Positions 14,615-22,423 of a DNA stretch of 32,733 nucleotides are shown here, one piece after another (the first letter of the stretch is position 1; each line of letters begins with the position of its first letter). Location: contig NZ_LJBR01000237.1 of the NCBI RefSeq assembly GCF_001282115.1, positions 1 through 32,733 of the forward strand, read 5' to 3'. Both the position numbers and the translations under genes were made by a program. Source of the stretch: Streptomyces sp. NRRL B-24085. GTDB lineage: Bacteria > Actinomycetota > Actinomycetes > Streptomycetales > Streptomycetaceae. The notes under the pieces were generated by a model. That model was not told the origin of the DNA. It saw nothing but the letters and a program-made list of their open reading frames with translations, and searched no databases.

Positions 14615-17600
14615 CTAACGCTCCTGCTGGTGAGTGGGGTTCGGGAAACTGCCCGTCTGGCCGTTGCCGCCGACCTGACGACCTTGCGCGATACCCCGAC
14701 GGAGATTGGTCAGCCGGCCGCGCACGTCGTCAGGCGCACGCGAGACAGCCGGACCGCTTTGGTGCTGTTGCTGCTGAGCCGTGCCCGGGACGAGGTTCGC
14801 CCGGGGCACCCGGCGCGGCAGACCGGAGGTGGTGACACCGCCCGCGGCCGGCTGCCGGACGCGCTCCGCCTGCCGGACGAGGTCGTCGTTCGGCGAGCTG
14901 CGCCAGGCCGCGGAGGCCGCGGGACGCTGGGGGGCCGCCGGAGCCTGCTGCTGCCGCGGGGCCTGCGCGGGGGAGGAGGCGCCGCCGTTGGCCGGCTGCC
15001 CCTGTCCCTGCTGCTGGCCGCCGTGGAACCAGTTGGTCTCCAACGTGTCGTACAGCGGCGTACGGCCGTCTCCGGGACCCGCGGGCGGGAGCGCCTCGGG
15101 CTCCGGGCGGACCTGCCGCTGCTGCTGGGGCCGCGGCGGCATGGGCGGCCGCGGGGCACCGAAGTCGGCGCCGTTGGTCTGGGGGCGCTCGAACTGGCCC
15201 GTGGAGGACGGGTCCTGACGGCCCGGCAGGGAGTGCTGTCCGGTGGAGCCGCTGTCGTAGCCCGGCGTCGGGAACTGGCCCGTCGAGCCGTTGTCGTACG
15301 CCTGCGGAGCCGCGAACTGCCCGGTCTGCGAGCCGTTGTTCGCGGGTTGGGCGCCGAAGATGTCCGAGCGGACGAACTGGCCCGTGTTCTGCGGGTCGTT
15401 GGCGCCGGGGCGCGGGAACTCACCGGTGTCCTGGGGACCGTTGGAGCCCGGCCGCGGGAACTGGCCGGTGTTCTGCGGGCCGACCGCACCCGGAGGGGGG
15501 AAGTCGCCCTGCGGGCCGTTCGCACCCGGCCGCGGGTACTGGCCGGTGCTCTGCGGGGCGTCGAAGTCCGGGCGGGGGAACTCGGAGGTGCTCGCCGGGC
15601 CCTGGTGGTCCTCGATCCGCGGCATGCGCGAGGTGGCGGCGGGGTCCTGCTCGTCGTGGCCGCGGGGGACGTCGAGAGAGGCGCGCGGCACCGGCGGCTG
15701 CGCGTTCTCGTCGCTCCAGCTCGGCGTGCGGGGCTGCTGGTTGCCGCCGGGCAGCTCGGCCCGCGCACCGCCGCGGCCCGGCAGCTGCGGCCGACGGCGC
15801 CGGCCCTGCTGCTGCTCGGGGGCCTGGCCCTGGTTCGGGGCCTGCGCCTGCGGGGGTACGGAACCCCGGCCGCCGAAGGCGTCCTGGCCGCCGCCGAAAG
15901 CGTCCTGACCGCTGAAGGCGTCCTGGCCCGGACCGCCCGTGCCCGCCGCCTGGAGGCCCTGCGGGGCACCCGGCGCCTGGCCGCCGAAGCCGGCACCGGC
16001 CGGAGCGGGCCGGCCCTGCGGGGCAGTGCCCGGACCCTGCGGTCCACGCGGTCCGCCCGGCGCACCGGGGCGACCGCCCTGGCCACCGCTGCCGGGCAGC
16101 GCGGCCCGCGCTCCCTGACCGGCGTTGAGCCGTCCGCCCGAGGGGGCACCGGCGCCGAGGGCGCCGCCGCCCGGACCACCGGGCGCACCGCCGAGGGGGC
16201 CGCCGCCCTGGCCGTTGCCCCCCCGACGGGCCGCGGCCACACCGGCTGCGGCCTGGGCCGCGGCGGGGGCGCCGGGGGCACCCTGGCCGGGCTTGGGCTG
16301 GGGCTTCTTGCCGCCCTGGGCGACATCGACGGGCAGCATGACCAGCGCGGTCGTACCACCGGAGTCGGACGGGCGGAGCTGGATGCGGATGCCATGGCGC
16401 TGGGACAGCCGGCCGACCACGAACAGGCCCATGCGGCGGGAGACGGAGACGTCCACGGTGGGCGGCGAGGCGAGCCGCTCGTTGATCGCGGCGAGGTCCT
16501 CGGGGGAGAGGCCGATGCCGGTGTCGTGGATCTCGATCAGGACGCGGCCGTCGGGCAGCGCGTGACCGGTGACCTTGACCTTGGTCTGCGGCGAGGAGAA
16601 CGAGGTCGCGTTCTCCAGCAGCTCGGCGAGCAGGTGCACGAGGTCGTTGACCACGCGGCCGGCCACTTCGGTGGTCGGCACGGCGGCCAGCTCGATGCGC
16701 TCGTACTGCTCCACCTCGGACGCGGCGGCGCGGAGCACGTCGACCAGCGGGACCGGACGGGTCCAGCGGCGGCCGGGCTCCTCACCCGCGAGGACGAGGA
16801 GGTTCTCACCGTTACGGCGCATACGCGTCGCGAGGTGGTCGAGCTTGAAGAGCGAGGAGAGCTGGTCCGGGTCGGCCTCGCGGGACTCCAGTTCGGAGAT
16901 GAGCGAGAGCTGACGCTGGATGAGGCCCTGGGAGCGGCGCGAGAGGTTGGTGAACATCGCGTTGACGTTGCCCCGCAGCAGGGCCTGCTCGGCGGCGAGG
17001 CGGACGGCCTCGCGGTGCACGTCGTCGAAGGCCGCGGCCACGCGGCCGATCTCGTCCCGGGAGTGCACACCGACCGACTCCACGGACGTGTCGACGTCCT
17101 GCGGGTCGGACTCGGAGAGCTGCTTGACCAGCTCGGGCAGCCGGTCCTGGGCGACCTTGGTGGCGGTCTCCTGGAGGCGGCGCAGCGAGCGGATCATGGA
17201 CCGGGCGACGACGAAGGCGCCGACCAGGGAGACACCCAGCACGATCAGGATCAGCGCACCGGCGATGATGGCGTCGCGCTCGGTGGCGCTGCGCAGCTCG
17301 CGGGCCTTCTGCTCCATGTCCTCGAGCAGCGTGTGCTCGATGCGGCCCATCTCCTGGATCTTGGTCGAGCTGTCGTCGACCCAGTCCTTGTAGGAGCGGC
17401 GGTCCAGGTCGGCGAGGCCCTCGGGGCGGCCGAAGGCACGGCCCGCGTACTGGTCCGCGGCCTCGATGGTCGAGCTGCCGTTCTCGATGGGCTTGAGGAG
17501 TTCCTCGGCGCCGTCGTCGCCGTAGATGCTCCGGAAGCTGTTGAGGTCGGACTCCTCGCTCTCCAGGGCGCCCTGGGCGTACAGCCGGTCGTTCTCGCTG

Positions 17601-18460
17601 AGGTCGCCGAGGGTCGTCTTGTTGGCCGGCAGGGCCGCGGCGAGGATCGCGCGCTGGACCGACGCGTACTCCTTGGCGGAGGAGAAGGCCGCCAGGGCGC
17701 GGGTGCGCTGGATCATGTCCGGGTTGCTGGTGGCCTCGGCCATGTCCTGGGAGAGGTCCAGCAGGTGGGTGATCAGGCGGTGGTAGGACTCCACCGTCTG
17801 GGTGGCGTTGCCCTGGGTCTCGTAGGCGTCGCTGCGGATCTTGCTGAGCGTGTCCAGGTCGCGGACCAGGCCGACGAGGCTGTCGCGGACGCCCTGGAGG
17901 TTGCCGTCCTTGCTGGAGGTGTCGATGTCCTCCGCGGCGGCGATGAAGTTCGTCGCGGCCCGGTCCGTCTTGTTCCGGTAGCCCTTGACCGTGATGTTGC
18001 TCGCCGTGGAGTTGTGCGCCAGCGGGCCGGCCGACTGGTCGCGCTCCTCCTGGAGGGCGGCGGCCAGCTCGGTGGCCTGCTTGGTCATCTCCGTCAGCAG
18101 CTTCATGTTGTCGAGCTGCTGGATGTCGTCCATGGAGTCGTTGATGCGCAGCGCGCCCAGCGAGGTGGCCGCCACGACGGGGAGCGCGAGCAGCGACACC
18201 AGGCGCGTGGAGATGCGCCAGTTGCGCAGGGCTATGCGCGACCCCGGGCCGCTCGGGCCCTTCGGGGGCTTCACCGTCGGCACGGCCGCCGGGCCCGGGG
18301 ACGCCGACGTGCCGAGGCGCGCGGTGCCGGAGCCGCCGTCGCCCGACGGGCCCGGGTTCTGGGCGTGCTGGGCGGAGGAACTGCCGACATTGGGGCCAGT
18401 CCCGCCGTGCCGCTCCGGCTCGGCCGAAGCGCTGCCATCCCTCTTGAAACGTCCCTGCAC
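14615..18460 (-). CDS. cvnA: Conservon sensor-kinase-like membrane protein CvnA (second copy)
   Basis: 1281 residues, GTG at 18460 with AGAGG 11 nt upstream, the same start arrangement as the paralogue. A disordered N-terminus (1-80) is followed by TM1 (~86-105), a helical extracellular sensor region (~106-395), TM2 (~397-419), HAMP, His-box analogue LDHLATR (His542), N-box HLLAELLENATSF (Asn617), G1 DTGIG (646-650) and G2 MGLFVVGRL. The ~570-residue tail is Gly/Pro/Gln-rich: a GAP/GGQ region, then about ten tandem ~14-residue units built on TGQFPRPG-N-GPQ, then the C-terminal block shared with the other CvnA. The kinase core is highly similar to the first copy while the sensor region and most of the tail are diverged. 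It heads the cvnA-B-C-D operon on the minus strand. Confidence 0.95.
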   Translation of the reverse strand: MQGRFKRDGSASAEPERHGGTGPNVGSSSAQHAQNPGPSGDGGSGTARLGTSASPGPAAVPTVKPPKGPSGPGSRIALRNWRISTRLVSLLALPVVAATSLGALRINDSMDDIQQLDNMKLLTEMTKQATELAAALQEERDQSAGPLAHNSTASNITVKGYRNKTDRAATNFIAAAEDIDTSSKDGNLQGVRDSLVGLVRDLDTLSKIRSDAYETQGNATQTVESYHRLITHLLDLSQDMAEATSNPDMIQRTRALAAFSSAKEYASVQRAILAAALPANKTTLGDLSENDRLYAQGALESEESDLNSFRSIYGDDGAEELLKPIENGSSTIEAADQYAGRAFGRPEGLADLDRRSYKDWVDDSSTKIQEMGRIEHTLLEDMEQKARELRSATERDAIIAGALILIVLGVSLVGAFVVARSMIRSLRRLQETATKVAQDRLPELVKQLSESDPQDVDTSVESVGVHSRDEIGRVAAAFDDVHREAVRLAAEQALLRGNVNAMFTNLSRRSQGLIQRQLSLISELESREADPDQLSSLFKLDHLATRMRRNGENLLVLAGEEPGRRWTRPVPLVDVLRAAASEVEQYERIELAAVPTTEVAGRVVNDLVHLLAELLENATSFSSPQTKVKVTGHALPDGRVLIEIHDTGIGLSPEDLAAINERLASPPTVDVSVSRRMGLFVVGRLSQRHGIRIQLRPSDSGGTTALVMLPVDVAQGGKKPQPKPGQGAPGAPAAAQAAAGVAAARRGGNGQGGGPLGGAPGGPGGGALGAGAPSGGRLNAGQGARAALPGSGGQGGRPGAPGGPRGPQGPGTAPQGRPAPAGAGFGGQAPGAPQGLQAAGTGGPGQDAFSGQDAFGGGQDAFGGRGSVPPQAQAPNQGQAPEQQQGRRRRPQLPGRGGARAELPGGNQQPRTPSWSDENAQPPVPRASLDVPRGHDEQDPAATSRMPRIEDHQGPASTSEFPRPDFDAPQSTGQYPRPGANGPQGDFPPPGAVGPQNTGQFPRPGSNGPQDTGEFPRPGANDPQNTGQFVRSDIFGAQPANNGSQTGQFAAPQAYDNGSTGQFPTPGYDSGSTGQHSLPGRQDPSSTGQFERPQTNGADFGAPRPPMPPRPQQQRQVRPEPEALPPAGPGDGRTPLYDTLETNWFHGGQQQGQGQPANGGASSPAQAPRQQQAPAAPQRPAASAAWRSSPNDDLVRQAERVRQPAAGGVTTSGLPRRVPRANLVPGTAQQQQHQSGPAVSRAPDDVRGRLTNLRRGIAQGRQVGGNGQTGSFPNPTHQQER

Positions 18461-18696
18461 TAGCGTCGCAACCTCTGGACCAGGCGCTCCTCCGCAGGAC
18501 GGCGGAGCACGGTGTCGGCGTTGTGGGGAGCGCCCTGAATACGCACCCCGGGTGGTCGTGAGTGACCGGCGCTGGCTCCCCCTTGCTCACCGCCGCTCGG
18601 CGCTTCTCAGCGCCCCCTGTGCGCCGGTTCGATCCCGCGGCGGTCCGTGGAATTCCAGCACAGTGCAGGATCTCCAACAAGGTCCGTGGGTCAGAC

Positions 18697-18721
18697 CGTG
18701 ACCTACGTGACACCACGTGAG
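18697..18721. repeat. Three CGTGA(C/G) units upstream of cvnA
   Basis: CGTGAC at 18697 and 18706 and CGTGAG at 18716: three direct units spaced 9 and 10 nt, about one helical turn. The last two form an imperfect palindrome with a CACGTG core. On the minus strand 18721-18707 partly fits a BldD-like pattern (about seven of nine fixed positions by eye), which is only suggestive. Confidence 0.4.
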
Positions 18722-18758
18722 GGCCGGGTCACCGGGCGTGGAATGCGTTCTCGGTGAT

Positions 18759-18888
18759 AACGGACATAAACCCGCGAGTCTCCCCGCGGGGGTGAGTGTC
18801 CCAGTCGCCATGATCAGGAGCGGAATGATGGCTTCAGGGAGTCAATGTCCGTTTCGTTGGGGTGAGTTGGGACTGGGGATTGTCCGTT
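18759..18888. repeat. Three copies of an 8-nt motif TGTCCGTT
   Basis: AACGGACA at 18759-18766 (inverted), TGTCCGTT at 18846-18853 and again at 18881-18888. The two direct copies are 35 nt apart and extend similarly (TGTCCGTTTC, TGTCCGTTTT). They lie 70-110 nt upstream of the ATG at 18958, in likely promoter DNA. Confidence 0.45.
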
Positions 18889-18902
18889 TTGCCCCTACGT
18901 AA

Positions 18903-18916
18903 GTGAGCAAACTCAC
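18903..18916. promoter_or_regulatory. Small palindrome GTGAG-CAAA-CTCAC
   Basis: Perfect 5-bp arms with a 4-nt spacer, about 40 nt upstream of the GGAGGGG ribosome-site-like sequence before 18958. Position suggests an operator for the small protein gene; the binding protein is unknown. Confidence 0.35.
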
Positions 18917-19027
18917 ACGCCGATCATGGGGTCTTCGCGAGTTCGGAGGGGAATGGCATGTTTAGCCTGACGCTTTACAAGAAGGCTCCATCTGCCCAAC
19001 CCACCACATCCGAGGTCGAGTACAACC

Positions 19028-19210
19028 GTGAAGACGACGATGATGTTCCGCAACATTGCCAACCCGCGGCGCACGACGCTGGCGCACCTCGAGGACGCCG
19101 ACGCCCTGCAGATCCCGGAGCAGCCGGAGCACCCGCTCGACCTCCCCGCCCAGACCGCCAACCCCCGGCGCACGGTCCTGATGGAGATCCCGGCCTCCGC
19201 GGCCAAGTAA
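19028..19210 (+). CDS. Unrecognised 60-residue protein with two ANPRRT motifs
   Basis: I do not recognise a named family. Codon third positions are almost all G or C across the frame, so it looks truly coding. The protein has two copies of ANPRRT(T/V)L, in NIANPRRTTLAHLEDAD and QTANPRRTVLMEIPAS, separated by a Pro/Glu/Leu-rich linker (IPEQPEHPLDLPA). There is no signal peptide, membrane segment or cysteine. The GTG at 19028 is the first start in frame but has no good ribosome site; ATG codons at 19040 and 19043 are alternatives. A strong GGAGGGG site instead precedes ATG 18958 in another frame (see findings). It is followed at once by a terminator hairpin, so it is a one-gene unit beside the conservon promoter. 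A role as a regulatory peptide or modified-peptide precursor would be pure inference. Confidence 0.65.
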   Translation: MKTTMMFRNIANPRRTTLAHLEDADALQIPEQPEHPLDLPAQTANPRRTVLMEIPASAAK

Positions 19211-19218
19211 CCGTATCG

Positions 19219-19256
19219 CGCCCGGATCACCGCCCTCCGGGCAGGTGACCCGGGCG
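19219..19256 (+). terminator. Terminator after the small protein gene
   Basis: CGCCCGG-A-TCACC (19219-19231) pairs with GGTGA-C-CCGGGCG (19244-19256), 12 bp with one A/C mismatch. It begins 8 nt after the stop codon and is followed by TATT. Confidence 0.65.
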
Positions 19257-19339
19257 TATTGCGCGAGGCGCCGCCCCCTCCCCGCGTTAGCCTGGAGCGT
19301 CAGTCTCCAGCCGGCCGAGTAGAGGGGCGCCCAGATCCC

Positions 19340-20125
19340 GTGCGCATCGCCAGATTCTCCATCGACGGGAACGTCGCCTTCGGCGCGGTCGAGGGCGACA
19401 GGCCGGACGAGCTCGTCCTCGACATCATCAAGGGCATCCCGTTCACGGACTTCGAGCTCTCCGGTACGAAGGTCCCGCTGAGCAAGGTCAGGCTGCTGCC
19501 GCCGGTGCTCCCCAACAAGGTCGTGGCGTACGGCCGCAACTACGCCGACCACGCGAAGGAACTGGGCAACGAGGTCCCGGACGTCCCGTTCGCCTTCTTC
19601 AAGCCGTCCACCTCGGTGATCGGCCACGGCGACGAGATCCAGTACCCGTCCTTCTCCGCGGACGTCCACCACGAGGCCGAGCTGGCCGTCGTCATCGGCC
19701 GCCTGTGCCGCGAGGTCCCGCGCGAGCGCGTCAAGGACGTGATCTTCGGCTACACCTGCGCGAACGACATCACCGCCCGGGACGTCCAGAAACGCGAGAA
19801 GCAGTGGGCGCGGGCCAAGGGCTTCGACACCTCCTGCCCGCTGGGCCCCTGGGTGGAGACCGGCATGGACCTGGAGACGGCCTCCGACCTGACGGTCCAG
19901 CTCACCGTCAACGGCGAACAACGCCAGCTCGGCCGCACCAGCGAGATGATCCACCCGATCGAGGATCTGATCGTCAACATCTCCGAGGCCATGACGCTGC
20001 TCCCCGGCGACGTGATCCTCACGGGCACCCCGGCAGGCGTCGGGCCGCTCACCGTCGGCGACGAGGTCGCCGTCACCATCGAAGGCATCGGCACTCTCAC
20101 CAACAAGGTTGTCAAGCGTGGCTAG
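19340..20125 (+). CDS. Fumarylacetoacetate hydrolase (FAH) family protein
   Basis: 261 residues from GTG at 19340; upstream in-frame codons are not typical of the family, which starts with a strand like RIARFSIDG. The FAH fold is complete: [17 protein letters not shown], then metal ligands Glu112 and Glu114 in [11 protein letters not shown], Asp143 in [10 protein letters not shown], Lys160 in [14 protein letters not shown], and [15 protein letters not shown] near the end. Members hydrolyse or isomerise C-C bonds in acylpyruvates and aromatic-ring catabolites; the actinobacterial single-domain forms are mostly unassigned (often annotated as 2-hydroxyhepta-2,4-diene-1,7-dioate isomerase). Its stop overlaps the gltX start by 8 nt, so gltX is probably translated from the same message. 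Confidence 0.93.
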   Translation: MRIARFSIDGNVAFGAVEGDRPDELVLDIIKGIPFTDFELSGTKVPLSKVRLLPPVLPNKVVAYGRNYADHAKELGNEVPDVPFAFFKPSTSVIGHGDEIQYPSFSADVHHEAELAVVIGRLCREVPRERVKDVIFGYTCANDITARDVQKREKQWARAKGFDTSCPLGPWVETGMDLETASDLTVQLTVNGEQRQLGRTSEMIHPIEDLIVNISEAMTLLPGDVILTGTPAGVGPLTVGDEVAVTIEGIGTLTNKVVKRG

Positions 20126-21593
20126 CGCACCCGTCCGCGTACGTTTCTGCCCCTCGCCCACCGGTAACCCCCATGTGGGCCTGGTCCGCACCGCCCTGTT
20201 CAACTGGGCCTTCGCCCGGCACCACCAGGGCACCCTGGTCTTCCGCATCGAGGACACCGACGCGGCCCGCGACTCGGAGGAGTCGTACCAGCAGCTCCTC
20301 GACTCGATGCGCTGGCTGGGCTTCGACTGGGACGAGGGCCCCGAGGTCGGCGGCCCGCACGCGCCGTACCGCCAGTCGCAGCGCATGGACCTCTACAAGG
20401 ACGTCGCCGCCAAGCTCCTGGACGCCGGGTACGCGTACCACTGCTACTGCTCCCAGGAGGAGCTGGACACCCGCCGCGAGGCCGCCCGCGCCGCCGGCAA
20501 GCCGTCCGGCTACGACGGCCACTGCCGCGACCTGAGCGCCGAGCAGGTGGCGGAGTACCAGGCCCAGGGCCGTACGCCCATCGTCCGCTTCCGCATGCCC
20601 GACGAGACGATCACCTTCACGGACCTGGTCCGCGGCGAGCTGACCTTCACCCCGGAGAACGTCCCGGACTACGGGATCGTACGAGCCAACGGGGCGCCCC
20701 TGTACACGCTCGTGAACCCGGTCGACGACGCGCTGATGGAGATCACGCACGTCCTGCGCGGCGAGGACCTGCTCTCCTCCACCCCGCGCCAGATCGCCCT
20801 GTACAAGGCGCTGATCGAGCTCGGCGTCGCGAAGACCGTGCCCGCCTTCGGCCACCTGCCGTACGTGATGGGCGAGGGCAACAAGAAGCTCTCCAAGCGC
20901 GACCCGCAGGCCTCGCTCAACCTCTACCGCGAGCGCGGCTTCCTCCCCGAGGGCCTGCTCAACTACCTGTCCCTGCTCGGCTGGTCGCTCTCCGCGGACA
21001 AGGACGTCTTCGGCACCGACGAGCTGGTCGCGGCCTTCGACATCGCGGACGTGAACCCCAACCCGGCCCGCTTCGACCTGAAGAAGTGCGAGGCGATCAA
21101 CGCCGACCACATCCGGATGCTGGACGTGAAGGACTTCACGGAGCGCTGCGCCCCGTGGCTCAGGGCCCCCTTCGCCCCCTGGGCGCCAGAGGACTTCGAC
21201 GAGACGAAGTGGCAGGCGATCGCCCCGCACGCCCAGACCCGCCTCAAGGTCCTCTCGGAGATCACCGACAACGTCGACTTCCTGTTCCTGCCCGAGCCGG
21301 TCTTCGACGAGCCCTCCTGGACGAAGGCGATGAAGGAGGGCTCCGACGCCCTGCTGCGCACCGCCCGCGAGAAGCTGGAGTCGGCGGACTGGACGTCGCC
21401 GGAGTCGCTCAAGGAGGCCGTCCTGGCCGCCGGTGAGACCCACGGCCTCAAGCTCGGCAAGGCCCAGGCCCCGGTCCGTGTCGCCGTCACCGGCCGCACG
21501 GTCGGCCTGCCCCTCTTCGAGTCCCTGGAGATCCTGGGCAAGGAGACGACGCTGGCGAGGATCGACGCCGCGCTGGCGAAGCTCGCCGCGTAG
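20118..21593 (+). CDS. gltX: Glutamyl-tRNA synthetase
   Basis: 491 residues. The GTG at 20118 gives [21 protein letters not shown], the family N-terminus, with AAGG about 9 nt upstream; it lies inside the last codons of the FAH gene (8-nt overlap). Class I synthetase signatures: PHVG (18-21, the HIGH motif) and KKLSKRD (256-262, the KMSKS motif). A YHCYCS segment sits near 107-112, and [11 protein letters not shown] and other GluRS motifs are intact. In actinobacteria, which generally lack GlnRS, GluRS is non-discriminating: it also charges tRNA-Gln with Glu, which GatCAB then amidates. Genes for both tRNA types follow 1.7 kb downstream. Ends at a very strong hairpin. Confidence 0.97.
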   Translation: MASAPVRVRFCPSPTGNPHVGLVRTALFNWAFARHHQGTLVFRIEDTDAARDSEESYQQLLDSMRWLGFDWDEGPEVGGPHAPYRQSQRMDLYKDVAAKLLDAGYAYHCYCSQEELDTRREAARAAGKPSGYDGHCRDLSAEQVAEYQAQGRTPIVRFRMPDETITFTDLVRGELTFTPENVPDYGIVRANGAPLYTLVNPVDDALMEITHVLRGEDLLSSTPRQIALYKALIELGVAKTVPAFGHLPYVMGEGNKKLSKRDPQASLNLYRERGFLPEGLLNYLSLLGWSLSADKDVFGTDELVAAFDIADVNPNPARFDLKKCEAINADHIRMLDVKDFTERCAPWLRAPFAPWAPEDFDETKWQAIAPHAQTRLKVLSEITDNVDFLFLPEPVFDEPSWTKAMKEGSDALLRTAREKLESADWTSPESLKEAVLAAGETHGLKLGKAQAPVRVAVTGRTVGLPLFESLEILGKETTLARIDAALAKLAA

Positions 21594-21601
21594 GGCACAC
21601 G

Positions 21602-21646
21602 CGCGTGAGGGGCGGCATCCGGACTCCGGGTGCCGCCCCTCACGCG
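21602..21646 (+). terminator. Terminator of gltX
   Basis: A 16-bp perfect stem (21602-21617 with 21631-21646) continues inward through a T-G wobble and CCGG/CCGG pairs to a 3-nt loop, giving about 21 bp. It starts 8 nt after the gltX stop. No long T-run follows, as is common in Streptomyces. Confidence 0.85.
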
Positions 21647-21710
21647 TCGCCGTCAGTGCTGCGCACTAGTGTTCCGGCTCGTCCGCACAAGATCCGGAAG
21701 GGCACCTGAC

Positions 21711-22373
21711 ATGCCGATGTCCCCTCGCGACTACACCTGGCTGTTCACGCCGGGCAGCACCTTCGCCCACGAGTCCGGAACCACCGGAGTGATCCACGTG
21801 GCCCCGGGAGGGGAGCTCGACCTGCCCACCGGGCGGGTCGTCGCCTGCGACCCGTTCGTCTACCTCGGCTCCGGGGACGTCGAGCCGTTCACGGTCTCCG
21901 TGACCCCCGGCCGCTACCGCGTGGAGGCGGCCGTCGCGACCCTCAGCCGGCCCGGCGAGCCCCCGGCCGGCGAGCCCCACCTGAGGGTGGCCGCCGCCCG
22001 CCTCGTCATCCGCGACGAGCCCACCACGGGCTGGGAGTTGGCGCTGCTCCCCGGGCAGGACCCGGCGGAGCTCAAGGAGGACGAGTTCTTCGGCTACGGC
22101 GTGGACGCCGGCACCGGCTGCTTCTACGACGCCGCGGCGGAGGAGGCCTTCCCGGAGGCACAGGAGGACGAGGGCCCGCTGTGGGACGCCTTCGAGGACA
22201 GTGACTGGTCGGGCGGCCCGCACCTGGTCACCTCGCCCTCCACCGGTCACACCCTCGCCGCCTTCACCTCCGGCTGGGGCGACGGCTTCTACCCCACCTG
22301 GATCGGGCGGTCCGCCTCCGGCGAGGTCACCTGCTTCCTGACGGACTTCTTCGTGGCGCCCGACCCCTCCTGA
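21711..22373 (+). CDS. DUF4241 domain protein
   Basis: 220 residues from ATG 21711 (AAGGG about 8 nt upstream; a second ATG at 21717 is possible). It matches the general look of DUF4241: an N-terminal strand with DLPTGRVVACDPFVYL, a middle with SVTPGRYRVEAAVATL, then GYGVDAGTGCFYDAAAEEAF and the end HTLAAFTSGWGDGFYPTWIGR with a closing VTCFLTDFFV. The fold has no known biochemical activity. No signal or membrane segment, acidic overall, presumably cytosolic. It stands between the gltX terminator and the HAD gene. Confidence 0.85.
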   Translation: MPMSPRDYTWLFTPGSTFAHESGTTGVIHVAPGGELDLPTGRVVACDPFVYLGSGDVEPFTVSVTPGRYRVEAAVATLSRPGEPPAGEPHLRVAAARLVIRDEPTTGWELALLPGQDPAELKEDEFFGYGVDAGTGCFYDAAAEEAFPEAQEDEGPLWDAFEDSDWSGGPHLVTSPSTGHTLAAFTSGWGDGFYPTWIGRSASGEVTCFLTDFFVAPDPS

Positions 22374-22387
22374 GGCACCGCGAACGC

Positions 22388-22417
22388 CGGACGTGCCCGG
22401 GGGTGCCGGGTTACCGT
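22388..22417 (+). promoter_or_regulatory. Candidate leaderless promoter of the HAD gene
   Basis: TACCGT (22412-22417) lies 6 nt before ATG 22424, the classic leaderless spacing, and no ribosome site is present. The -35 candidate CGGACG (22388-22393, 18-nt spacer) is a weak match. Confidence 0.4.
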
Positions 22418-22423
22418 CGGATC

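Larger units (their letters stand above)
18461..18957. other. Divergent regulatory region between cvnA and the small protein gene
   Basis: About 500 nt without a coding-like frame. It is AT-richer than its surroundings toward the right end and holds a triple CGTGA repeat (18697-18721), three copies of an 8-mer TGTCCGTT/AACGGACA (18759-18888) and a small palindrome (18903-18916). It should contain the minus-strand promoter of the second conservon and the plus-strand promoter of the 19028 gene, but I cannot place -35/-10 boxes with confidence. Confidence 0.6.

Noticed and set aside
14534..18463. Long open frame (about 1300 codons) on the plus strand opposite the second cvnA
   Set aside because: Same antisense effect; the minus strand carries recognisable TM, HAMP and ATPase motifs.
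18958..19248. 96-codon frame starting with a strong ribosome site
   Set aside because: Not accepted as a full gene because codon usage is poor and it runs out of frame through the ANPRRT gene. Its first codons are kept as a finding.
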